Source: an uncultured Lachnospiraceae bacterium (lineage in GTDB: Bacteria > Bacillota_A > Clostridia > Lachnospirales > Lachnospiraceae). From it: a DNA stretch of 23,372 nucleotides. The position numbers were made by a program, and so were the translations under genes. Below, piece by piece: positions 1-7,170 of this stretch (positions within the stretch are counted from its first letter, which is position 1; each line of letters begins with the position of its first letter). The notes beneath the pieces are model-generated. The model ran no database searches, was not told the DNA's origin, and saw only the letters and a program-made list of their open reading frames with translations. Where the stretch lies: assembly GCA_947564305.1 (NCBI GenBank), contig CANOBT010000083.1, forward strand, positions 1-23,372. The letters run 5' to 3'.

Positions 1-68
1 AAAAAGAGGGGCTGCTTCAGGACTTGGAGCATGTTGCAGATTTGAAATTGACAAATCGCCTTTCCTAA
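1..68 (+). CDS. 3' end of an upstream gene (partial, unidentified)
   Basis: An open frame beginning at base 3 runs to a TAA at 66-68 and encodes about 21 residues (KEGLLQDLEHVADLKLTNRL then S). It is hydrophilic and helix-like, as expected of a protein C-terminus. A strong promoter for the next gene begins only 23 bases later, which fits a gene ending here. The fragment is too short to name. Another frame (base 2) stays open to base 108 but is Leu/Ile-rich and looks like non-coding AT-rich DNA. Seen: the frame and stop. Inferred: that it is coding. Confidence 0.33.
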   Translation, partial: KEGLLQDLEHVADLKLTNRLS

Positions 69-90
69 TATTAACATTAGAATTATTTGT

Positions 91-119
91 TTTACTTATT
101 ATATATTGAGAACTATAAT
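91..119 (+). promoter_or_regulatory. Sigma-A-type promoter for the ybaK-decarboxylase-brnQ-marR operon
   Basis: A -35-like TTTACT (91-96) is followed, after exactly 17 bases, by a perfect TATAAT (114-119). This lies about 60 bases before the first start codon in an AT-rich stretch. No operator repeat is obvious around it. No promoter of comparable quality was noticed in front of the following three genes, so this is probably the operon promoter. Confidence 0.68.
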
Positions 120-177
120 AAGGTCAAGAAAAATAAATAGATTCAGATGCAATAAAACAAGCAGGAGGTAAAGATAA

Positions 178-663
178 ATGTCATATGAGAATGTAAAAGA
201 ATATTTTAGCCAGGCAGGCCTGGGAGACAGAGTCGTTGTAAGGGAACATATCGGAGATACTGTGGAGCACGCGGCACAGGCGATCGGATGTAAACCGGAA
301 CATATTGTGAAGACCATGTCTTTTTTATTGAATGGAAATCCGGCATTGATCTGTATGGCCGGTGACGCAAAAGTCAATAACACGAAATACAAAGCCTGCT
401 TTCATCAAAAGGCGGTTATGATTCCGGGAGAACAGGTGGAGGAATTGATCGGACATGTACCCGGGGCAGTATGCCCGTTTGCAATCCATGAGGGAGTAAA
501 GGTCTATCTTGATGTTTCCTTAAAACGTTTTTCTACCGTATACACAGCGGGCGGAAGTCTGAACAGTACTGTAAAGCTGACGCTGGAAGAGTTGGAAAAG
601 TATGCAATGCCGGAATCCTGGATTGATGTCTGTAAGGGCTGGTTTGTAAACGGAGAACAATAG
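178..663 (+). CDS. YbaK/EbsC-family aminoacyl-tRNA deacylase (editing domain)
   Basis: A 161-residue single-domain protein of the YbaK / prolyl-tRNA-synthetase-associated family. Family members act in trans and hydrolyse mischarged tRNA, such as Cys-tRNA(Pro) or Ala-tRNA(Pro). The sequence shows the family core: HIVKT with the conserved lysine at residue 45, a GDAKVN segment at 62-67, CPF near 99-101, and a late TAGG turn at 123-126. Length is normal for the family. The start at 178 is fixed by AGGAGG at 163-168, nine bases upstream. It is the first gene of an operon with a decarboxylase and an amino-acid carrier, so an editing role linked to an unusual amino acid is possible but only inferred. 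Cytosolic. The exact tRNA specificity cannot be read from the sequence. Confidence 0.85.
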   Translation: MSYENVKEYFSQAGLGDRVVVREHIGDTVEHAAQAIGCKPEHIVKTMSFLLNGNPALICMAGDAKVNNTKYKACFHQKAVMIPGEQVEELIGHVPGAVCPFAIHEGVKVYLDVSLKRFSTVYTAGGSLNSTVKLTLEELEKYAMPESWIDVCKGWFVNGEQ

Positions 664-723
664 AAGTAAAAAGAGAATAGAAACAGAAAAATAGAAACGA
701 AGACAGAAAGGCGGATGATTCAT

Positions 724-2148
724 ATGAAAGCAGAAAAAGATCTTATCAGACAGGCATATTCCCCGGAAGAATTTCAAAAGAATGCTCCCAAATTGATGAA
801 CATGATTTCCAGAGAGTTAGAAACCTCTCTGACAAAGGAAGTACCGAAAACCATTGACTGGCATTTACCGCAGGAACAGCTGCGCTTTTGGCAGGAGGAT
901 TTTTCAGACTCCGTTCCGACGAATCTTCCGGCCCTTATGGAAGAAGTAATGTCCCATTCCATCAATTTCCACAGCAAAGGCTATGTAGGGCATCAAGTGG
1001 CTGTTACGCTGCCGGTTACTGCATTGACTTCAGCTATGATGGCCTATATGAATAACTGTACGACAGTCTATGAGCTGGGAATGGCAGGAAATGCCATGGA
1101 AAAGGTGGTGATTACCCATTTGGCTGAGAAATTTGGCTATCACAAAGGAGCCACCGGTTTCGTGGCTTCCGGTGGTTCCATGGGAAATCTGACAGCGCTT
1201 GTAACGGCGCGTACCTCTTCCGGGATTGAAGAGAAGGACTATCACAGGCTTGCAATCATGGTATCTGAGGAAGCGCATTATAGTGTGGAACGTGCGGCAA
1301 AGATCATGGGAATCCGAAGCGAAAATATAATTAAGATACCAGCTGGGGATGACTTTGGCATCCGGTCAGAGCTATTGGAGAGTACCTATCAGAAAGCAGT
1401 ATCAGAAGAAAAGATTGTTTTCTGTGTTGTCGGGTGTGCCTGCACTACTTCCATAGGAGCCTTTGACGATTTAGAAGCAATTGCGGATTTTGCCGAAGAG
1501 CATCAGTTATGGTTCCATGTGGACGGTGCCCATGGAGGAGCGGTGGTCTTTTCAGAAAAATATAAGCATCTGATCAAAGGAATTGAGCGGTCTGATTCTT
1601 TGATTATTGATTTTCATAAAATGATGATGACACCGCCTTTATCCACTGCGATTATTTATAATGCAGGTAACAGAAAGGTGAATGAGTTTTCTCCAAAGGC
1701 AGCTTATTTGTGGCAGGATCAGCTTTCAGAAGAATGGTGGAATTCAGCGAAGCATACACTGGAATGCACGAAGCCGATTACGATTCTACATACTTATGCG
1801 ATCATGCGTCTCTATGGGGATGAGATTTATCAGCAGAATGTAGATATCCTTTTTGATATGGGAAAACAGTTTGCGGAAATGATAAAGGCTGAGAAGAATA
1901 TGGAACTGGCTATGGAGCCGAAGAGCAATATTGTATGCTTCCGGTATATGGCAGAAGGCATAAACGCTGATGAAGTGAATAAAAAGATTGCGGAAAGGCT
2001 TCTGGAAGATGGCTCCTATTATGTGGTAAGCACAACGATCCGTGGGAAGTTTTATCTGCGTATTACAATCATGAATCCATTTACAGACATAGCATGTTTA
2101 GAGAAATTAATTACCAAGATCAAAGAGATTGCAGAAGAGCAGGGATAA
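724..2148 (+). CDS. PLP-dependent group II amino-acid decarboxylase
   Basis: A 474-residue fold-type-I PLP enzyme of the group II decarboxylase family (glutamate, aromatic-amino-acid and diaminobutyrate decarboxylases). Motifs in order: GGSMGN (about 150-155) for phosphate binding, EEAHYS with the ring-stacking histidine at 184, the HVDGAHGG aspartate motif (265-272), and DFHKMM with the Schiff-base lysine at 299. The start is taken at 724 rather than the in-frame ATG at 715, because the AAGGCGG ribosome site (708-714) lies only a base or so before 715 but well placed for 724. The product is an amine plus CO2. The substrate is unknown; the gene overlaps a LIVCS branched-chain amino-acid carrier by one base (TAATG), so valine, leucine, isoleucine or a related amino acid is a reasonable inference. 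An aromatic amino acid remains an alternative. Confidence 0.85.
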   Translation: MKAEKDLIRQAYSPEEFQKNAPKLMNMISRELETSLTKEVPKTIDWHLPQEQLRFWQEDFSDSVPTNLPALMEEVMSHSINFHSKGYVGHQVAVTLPVTALTSAMMAYMNNCTTVYELGMAGNAMEKVVITHLAEKFGYHKGATGFVASGGSMGNLTALVTARTSSGIEEKDYHRLAIMVSEEAHYSVERAAKIMGIRSENIIKIPAGDDFGIRSELLESTYQKAVSEEKIVFCVVGCACTTSIGAFDDLEAIADFAEEHQLWFHVDGAHGGAVVFSEKYKHLIKGIERSDSLIIDFHKMMMTPPLSTAIIYNAGNRKVNEFSPKAAYLWQDQLSEEWWNSAKHTLECTKPITILHTYAIMRLYGDEIYQQNVDILFDMGKQFAEMIKAEKNMELAMEPKSNIVCFRYMAEGINADEVNKKIAERLLEDGSYYVVSTTIRGKFYLRITIMNPFTDIACLEKLITKIKEIAEEQG

Positions 2149-3428
2149 TGATAGAAGCAAAAGAAAAAGCGCTTACCAAGCGTGATGTTATTGTATCTGG
2201 ATTTGCATTGTTTGCGATGTTTTTTGGGGCGGGAAATTTGATATTTCCACCATATCTGGGGCTGCAGGGTGGTACATCGTGGAAAACAGGTTTTCTCTGT
2301 TTCGTTTTTGTGGAGGTTATTCTGTCTTGTACAGGTATTTATGCAATGATAAATGCTGGGGGAAGTATAGCTGCTATGCAGGATTCAGTAGGAAAGACAC
2401 CGGGATTTTTGCTCAATACGTCAGCTATTTTATGTACCGGAGCCTTTATTGCACCGCCGAGGACTGCAGCCACTACTTATGAAATGGCAGTAGTACCACT
2501 TACTGATAAAGTTGGACTGTTTCCATTTTCAATTGCTTTTTTTACGGTTGTGTTTGTCTTAACAATCAGGCCGACACAAATAGTGGATATTATAGGTGGA
2601 TTTTTGACTCCCGTTTTAATTTTAGGAATTATAGTTTTGATTTTGGCAGGGCTTTTGTATCCGATCGGAGAGATTGCTCCTGCCATCTCTAAGCATATAG
2701 CGCAGGATGGACTTGTAGCTGGATATCAGGCAATGGATATTATTTCTGTAGCTGGTTTTACAATTGTCGTGCAGGATAATCTTGTAAAAATAGGCTGCCA
2801 TACCAGGCAGAGGCAAGCACAAGCTGCTGTTTCTATCAGTTGTATTGCAGGAATCCTGCTTTCTCTGATTTATGGCGGGCTGACTTATTTAGGGGCAACT
2901 ACAAGTTCAGGCTTAGGATCGGGTTTAGAAGAGGCAGAATTGATAATAGCGATTACGGAACATTTATTGGGGAAAAGTGGTGTAGTCGTACTTGGGATTA
3001 TTGTTGGATTTGCATGTCTTACGACTGCAATTGGTTTATTTGGGGCAACTGCTTCATACTTTGAAAGTATTACGGATGGAAAAATACCATATAAGACAGG
3101 AATTATTATACTGACAATAATAGGGATATCAATCTGCAACTTAGGGTTATCCACTATTATTTTAGTGGCTACTCCGGTTTTATCAATCATCAGTCCTCCT
3201 TTTATGACAACGGTTGTTCTGCTGCTGTTCCGCAAGAGCATTCAAAATAATAATATTTATAAAGGTGCGGCATTTGGAGCAGTCGTCTCCAGTTTGCTTA
3301 TTACGGGATATGCTTATGTAGATTTTTTAGGTTTTGCTAAGAATCTGCCATTTTATGATTTGGGATTTGGCTGGCTGCTTCCTGCCATATTGGGAGGAAT
3401 ATGCGGAAAATGTATGAAGCAGGAGTGA
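2148..3428 (+). CDS. brnQ: LIVCS-family branched-chain amino-acid carrier (BrnQ type)
   Basis: A 426-residue integral membrane protein with about 12 hydrophobic segments. The N-terminal signature FFGAGNLIFPP is typical of the branched-chain amino acid:cation symporter family (BrnQ/BraB). The start at 2148 overlaps the TAA of the decarboxylase (TAATG), indicating translational coupling. An in-frame ATG at 2094 lies inside the upstream gene and is rejected. Family members import Leu, Ile and Val with Na+ or H+. Coupled to a decarboxylase, it probably supplies that enzyme's substrate and might also exchange the amine product, as in decarboxylation/antiport systems. That exchange role is inferred, since known antiporters of this kind belong to other families. 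Confidence 0.88.
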   Translation: MIEAKEKALTKRDVIVSGFALFAMFFGAGNLIFPPYLGLQGGTSWKTGFLCFVFVEVILSCTGIYAMINAGGSIAAMQDSVGKTPGFLLNTSAILCTGAFIAPPRTAATTYEMAVVPLTDKVGLFPFSIAFFTVVFVLTIRPTQIVDIIGGFLTPVLILGIIVLILAGLLYPIGEIAPAISKHIAQDGLVAGYQAMDIISVAGFTIVVQDNLVKIGCHTRQRQAQAAVSISCIAGILLSLIYGGLTYLGATTSSGLGSGLEEAELIIAITEHLLGKSGVVVLGIIVGFACLTTAIGLFGATASYFESITDGKIPYKTGIIILTIIGISICNLGLSTIILVATPVLSIISPPFMTTVVLLLFRKSIQNNNIYKGAAFGAVVSSLLITGYAYVDFLGFAKNLPFYDLGFGWLLPAILGGICGKCMKQE

Positions 3429-3444
3429 AGGGGATAGGGAATCT

Positions 3445-3933
3445 ATGGAAAAATCACACCCAGAGTATGGACAGCGAGTTGTAAAGGACAAACAAGAGGT
3501 AGTTGACTGCATACGGCAATTTAATTGGTTTTATACTGTATTGCTTGCTTTTTTAAATCAAAATTATCTTGGGATTGGATATTCGGTTACGGAAATTAGA
3601 ATTTTATATGAGATTAGCCAACAGGAAGGAGTTTCGGCAAAACAGCTTTGCGATTTTTTAAAATTAGATAAAAGTTATATGAGCAGGATAATACATTCTT
3701 TAGAACATAATGGAATCATTTGCAGAAAAGTATCTGCAAGCGATAAACGAGCAAACGATGTTTTTCTTACAGATAAGGGAAGAGAAGAGGTTACAGATCT
3801 AATTGAAATAACAAATCAGAACATCTATCAATTGATAGATACATTTGATACGGATGTATGCGAACAAATATGTAATGCTATGGAATTGATTTTTAATCAA
3901 TTTTCAGAGATTATAAGAGGGAAAACGTGGTGA
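3445..3933 (+). CDS. MarR-family transcriptional regulator
   Basis: A 162-residue protein with a winged-helix domain in the middle. It shows a helix-turn-helix (VSAKQLCDFLKLDKSYMSR, about residues 66-84), a wing with the usual DKR residues (SASDKRANDVFLTDKG), and helical dimerisation ends. The gene begins 16 bases after the carrier stop, with a weak purine-rich ribosome site (AGGGGATAGGGA). It is the last gene of the operon, directly before a hairpin terminator, so it probably regulates its own operon. MarR proteins usually respond to a small ligand, here perhaps the amino acid, the amine or a related acid (inferred). Confidence 0.88.
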   Translation: MEKSHPEYGQRVVKDKQEVVDCIRQFNWFYTVLLAFLNQNYLGIGYSVTEIRILYEISQQEGVSAKQLCDFLKLDKSYMSRIIHSLEHNGIICRKVSASDKRANDVFLTDKGREEVTDLIEITNQNIYQLIDTFDTDVCEQICNAMELIFNQFSEIIRGKTW

Positions 3934-3973
3934 ATAAGAAAAAGCACTTTGTTTAGGAAGTGCTTTTTCTTAT
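3934..3973. terminator. Bidirectional intrinsic terminator between convergent genes
   Basis: A 16-bp perfect inverted repeat: the left arm AATAAGAAAAAGCACTT-type sequence ends at 3949, an 8-base loop spans 3950-3957, and the right arm is 3958-3973. It has an A-run in the left arm and a T-run in the right arm, so it can act in both directions. It starts immediately after the marR stop and lies before the 3' end of the opposing PucR-type gene. Confidence 0.85.
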
Positions 3974-4042
3974 ATGAGAGGAATCAGGTTGCTTAATTAT
4001 TTCAAGAATATGTTGCGATGCAGGAAGCGCCTTTCGCTTGCT

Positions 4043-5593
4043 TTAATTTTCAAGTTTCATTAATTCCAACGTGAACTGTAGAAGTGTGCGCTCAATACCA
4101 TCATTCAGGTTGATTGGAAATAGTTCTTTGAGTTTGTTCATCCGATAGAAAAAGGTATTCTTATGGATGCCCAGATTCTGTGCGCATACGGCAGGGTTAT
4201 CAATATGTGTCAGATATTCCTTTAAAGTATCCAGATATTTTGTATGGTTTGTCTGGTCATAATCCTTGAGTGATATGATGAGTGGATGATAGAAATCTTT
4301 CAGATCATGGGATTCGGATATGATTTTTGCAATATGAAAGAGATAGTGGTCAGCATAAAAACAGATTGGGGAATCTTTCATAATCAGATTTTTAAACTCT
4401 CTCATAGCCAGTGTTTGATAGTAATATTTTTTGACATCTATCAATTCGGAAAACGGATTACTTATAATCCCATACATGTTATTGCGTTTCATCTGGTCGG
4501 CAAGCGGGCTGCCCGGAAGAAACATATTGATGGATTCCGTGTCATTCATAATGAGAAATATCAAATGCGAATCTTTGATGACCCAATGGCTGTTCGGAAC
4601 CAGTTTTTGGGCCTGGATAGAAAAAATCTCGGCTTTCTGACGAAAATTTTTTTGCTCTGCCGGAAAAACTGTGAAAATATAAAGATATTTTGAATTTTTC
4701 CAGTTCAACATGCGCGCCCGTTGTTCGATAATTTTAGGATTTGCGAATTTTTGTTCTAGTAATTCTGACAAGAAGATGCTGTGCATCATCCCATGAGTGG
4801 GAGAATAAAAATTCTTCTTTTGCATTTCCCAGGATATCAGTTGTCTTAAAAAATTAATCGTTTCAAAATCATAATGTGTAAATGTGTGGTCGCATTCTAA
4901 CATTCCAATTTCTGCAACTTCAATATCGTGGACATATACCAGTGCATCCAGCCAGCAATAATCAGTATCAGAAGCTTTGCCGTAATGGGTCTTCGTGGGA
5001 GACTGGCGAAGCTGTTCGTAGATTTTGTCTCTTTTCATTCGTTCCAGATTGTGTTCTGTTAAGTATCCTTGATTCATCTGTTTTTTCAGATCGAAAACAT
5101 CGTCTCCCGGAATATCCCGATACATGGCGAGGATTCGGTAGCTATTGTCCATGACGATGATAGGAGAGTGAGTGATTTGGCAGGCCTCATCGATAAGATA
5201 CTGAAGTCCCCGGTTGGAATTTGAGGCTGACACAAGGCGGTTGATTTGGCTGGTATAGCGAGTTTCGGCAAGAAAAAAATCTGCTACAGTATCAAAAACA
5301 AGACGGATAGAATCTTCCCATACAACAAAAATAAAATTGGAATGAGGATAAAGCGTATGGAAATCAACAGGCGATTTTTCATCGGGTGTTTTTTTAACGC
5401 ATAAAAAATTCAATGAGAGGTCAGAGTGCTTGTGCGGCAGCTCGGAAAGACGTCCGATGTACAAGATATGGCTGTCGTAGGAAGAGTCTTGAAAAAATGG
5501 TTTAAAGGTGTAGAGGTCTTCCTCCGGTGACATCAGAAGATTTTCGTAAATAGGCATATTTTTCAGGTTTTCTATAAAGTCTAAGACTTTCAT
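4043..5593 (-). CDS. PucR/CdaR-type helix-turn-helix regulator
   Basis: A 516-residue cytosolic regulator. The C-terminal 60 residues form the PucR-type helix-turn-helix, seen as NPAVCAQNLGIHKNTFFYR followed by a KLKELF helix and an ERTLLQFTLELM tail. Residues around 125-260 look like a GAF-type ligand-sensing domain (QYLIDEACQI, then PIIVMDNSYRILAM). Family members control purine, sugar-acid, GABA or proline catabolism, usually as ligand-responsive activators of neighbouring genes. The start is the ATG at 5593 with a GGAAAGGA ribosome site. The nearby upstream ATG meets a stop after four codons. It is divergent from the YkvI-like permease and the ACP-hydrolase operon, which makes it the likely pathway-specific regulator of that block (inferred). 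Confidence 0.85.
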   Translation of the reverse strand: MKVLDFIENLKNMPIYENLLMSPEEDLYTFKPFFQDSSYDSHILYIGRLSELPHKHSDLSLNFLCVKKTPDEKSPVDFHTLYPHSNFIFVVWEDSIRLVFDTVADFFLAETRYTSQINRLVSASNSNRGLQYLIDEACQITHSPIIVMDNSYRILAMYRDIPGDDVFDLKKQMNQGYLTEHNLERMKRDKIYEQLRQSPTKTHYGKASDTDYCWLDALVYVHDIEVAEIGMLECDHTFTHYDFETINFLRQLISWEMQKKNFYSPTHGMMHSIFLSELLEQKFANPKIIEQRARMLNWKNSKYLYIFTVFPAEQKNFRQKAEIFSIQAQKLVPNSHWVIKDSHLIFLIMNDTESINMFLPGSPLADQMKRNNMYGIISNPFSELIDVKKYYYQTLAMREFKNLIMKDSPICFYADHYLFHIAKIISESHDLKDFYHPLIISLKDYDQTNHTKYLDTLKEYLTHIDNPAVCAQNLGIHKNTFFYRMNKLKELFPINLNDGIERTLLQFTLELMKLEN

Positions 5594-5911
5594 CGTTCAG
5601 TCATTCCTTTCCTATAGTCTGAATGCAGACGAGTGGGATTTTCAGTTTCATTTTATACTGCATAATATGAATTTACAAATCAGAAACGGTCATTGAGTTG
5701 CAACACAATTAAGAGCCGAAATATCATATCGAATTTAGGGTGGGTTACATTGTGGCTTTTAGGACTATTATATATAATAACTTTTGAAAAAAGAATTGTT
5801 AATGTACGTTATGCACAAAAAATGGTTAACCTTTTTGGATAGATTATACAAAATAAGATGTGTTGGAACATAAAAGAGGAGTTTGTGCGGGATACGAGGG
5901 AGTGAGTGGAT
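5594..5911. promoter_or_regulatory. Divergent control region between the PucR-type gene and the permease operon
   Basis: A 318-base AT-rich gap without a gene. For the permease side, a TATACA -10-like hexamer (5845-5850) lies about 60 bases before the start. Its -35 is poor, and a perfect 8-bp palindrome GGTTAACC (5824-5831) sits at the -35 position, as expected of an activator-dependent promoter. For the PucR side, minus-strand TATAAA (5652-5657) and TTGTAA (5673-5678) have a short 15-base spacer. A small inverted repeat GTCTG/CAGAC (5617-5630) lies in the PucR leader. No riboswitch was recognised. Confidence 0.45.
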
Positions 5912-7087
5912 ATGGAGAAAAAAAAACAGAGTACTCAGGTTGCTCTGGGAGTAGGATTTGTATGGTTTACCAGTCAATTTGGCGGCGGTTTTGCGTCGGG
6001 TACGCAGCTTTACCAGTATTTTATTAATTTCGGTATCTGGTGTCTGGTTACTCCGGCGCTTGCACAGATATTTCAGGCATTCTTCCAGTGGTATGCCCTA
6101 CGTTTTGCCTATGAGAACAAAACAGCAAATTATCGTGATTTTTGTGATAAATTCTATGGAAGATTCCACATGATATTTTCTAATTTATATGAAGTAGTGT
6201 ATTTTATGCTGATTCTTTTAGCACCGTCCATTGCATTTGCGACGGGAGGCTCTACGCTTCATGAATTGATAGGAATTCCTTACATTATCTGTACTTTGAT
6301 AGTAGGTGTATTCATTTTTTGTGTGTCTTTATGTAATACGGATATGATCCGTAAGGCGGCAACCATTGTATCTTATGTATTAATTATCGGAGTCATGTGT
6401 GTATTTATTCCCAATATTTTTGCTCAGTGGGGAGATATTTGTCATGCTGTTTCGGAGATGGGTTCCGGAACAATGCCGGTAGGTTCTGCAGAAAGCGGTT
6501 CATTTGGAAGCGCACTCTGGTTCTGTATTTTATATGGGGCTTACCATATTGCTTCCATTGGTCTGTATGTACAGCATGCACAGAAATTTACAAGCAAAAA
6601 ACAGTGTGTAACCAGTATGGTTTATGGATTCATTATCAACGCCGTGATTATTACTCTGGTTGGAGTCGGTCTTCTGGCCGTATCTATGAATCCAAAGCTT
6701 ACGGATTACTCGGTGTACACACTTTTGTTTGCGCAGTGTGGTGTTGCCGCGGATATTCTGGCGCCTGTGGTATCGTTCTTGATCATAATCGGCTCGGTTT
6801 TCTCCGGTGTCAATATGATTACGGGTTTTGTCAACCGTGTGGTGACAGGTCTGGAGAAAAAGGAGAAGCCGGAAACGGCGGCAAAAAAACATCGTATGCG
6901 TATGATTATAACCGCACTGATCTGTACGGTTGCTACCTTCTCCATTGCCCAGTTTGGTTTACTGCCGCTTGTGAAGAAAGGATATAGTTATCTAGGGATT
7001 GCCTGCATTGTGGTCATTGTGATTCCGTTTTTAATTCGTATGGCATTAGAATTGGCCGGAAAAGTAAGCAATCGGGTACAGGATTAG
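5912..7087 (+). CDS. YkvI-like membrane transporter (APC-superfamily permease)
   Basis: A 391-residue polytopic membrane protein with about ten to eleven hydrophobic segments. It resembles Bacillus YkvI-type proteins, which are distantly related to the BrnQ and NSS/APC transporters. The first helix carries QFGGGFASGTQL, a broken-helix glycine pattern typical of LeuT-fold carriers. The start is the ATG at 5912 because GAGGGAG (5896-5902) is nine bases upstream; the in-frame GTG at 5906 is too close to that site. It is the first gene after the PucR-type regulator and is likely the uptake system for the substrate of the block that follows. The substrate is unknown; an amino acid, a conjugate or a small organic ion is possible. 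Confidence 0.75.
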   Translation: MEKKKQSTQVALGVGFVWFTSQFGGGFASGTQLYQYFINFGIWCLVTPALAQIFQAFFQWYALRFAYENKTANYRDFCDKFYGRFHMIFSNLYEVVYFMLILLAPSIAFATGGSTLHELIGIPYIICTLIVGVFIFCVSLCNTDMIRKAATIVSYVLIIGVMCVFIPNIFAQWGDICHAVSEMGSGTMPVGSAESGSFGSALWFCILYGAYHIASIGLYVQHAQKFTSKKQCVTSMVYGFIINAVIITLVGVGLLAVSMNPKLTDYSVYTLLFAQCGVAADILAPVVSFLIIIGSVFSGVNMITGFVNRVVTGLEKKEKPETAAKKHRMRMIITALICTVATFSIAQFGLLPLVKKGYSYLGIACIVVIVIPFLIRMALELAGKVSNRVQD

Positions 7088-7094
7088 TATAGTA

Positions 7095-7108
7095 GGAAAG
7101 CGTTCAAG
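7095..7108 (+). promoter_or_regulatory. cre-like catabolite control site
   Basis: GGAAAGCGTTCAAG matches the Bacillota CcpA-site consensus TGWAANCGNTNWCA at 11 of 14 positions and has an intact AAAGCGTT core. It lies in the gap between the permease and the ACP-hydrolase gene and overlaps the left arm of the following hairpin. CcpA repression of a catabolic operon would be expected biology, but one site of this quality can occur by chance. Confidence 0.35.
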
Positions 7109-7137
7109 CCTGTTCTTATACAGAGACAGGTTTTGTT
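7106..7137 (+). terminator. Weak terminator or attenuator after the permease
   Basis: An 8-bp stem with one G-U pair, AAGCCTGT (7106-7113) with ACAGGTTT (7126-7133), has a 12-base loop and is followed by a short T-rich run (TTTTGTTT). It sits between the permease and the ACP-hydrolase gene. It could lower the expression of downstream genes or protect the permease mRNA end. Stability is modest. Confidence 0.4.
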
Positions 7138-7170
7138 TCAAAAAATAAAAAGAATATGGAGGTATGATTC

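Noticed and set aside
2094..2147. Longer N-terminus for the LIVCS carrier
   Set aside because: It would lie entirely inside the decarboxylase. The TAATG start at 2148 has a proper ribosome site and matches the family's usual N-terminus.
6397..6987. 196-residue plus-strand frame inside the permease gene
   Set aside because: Out of frame with a clear membrane transporter and Cys/Trp/Tyr/Arg-rich in a way typical of shadow frames.
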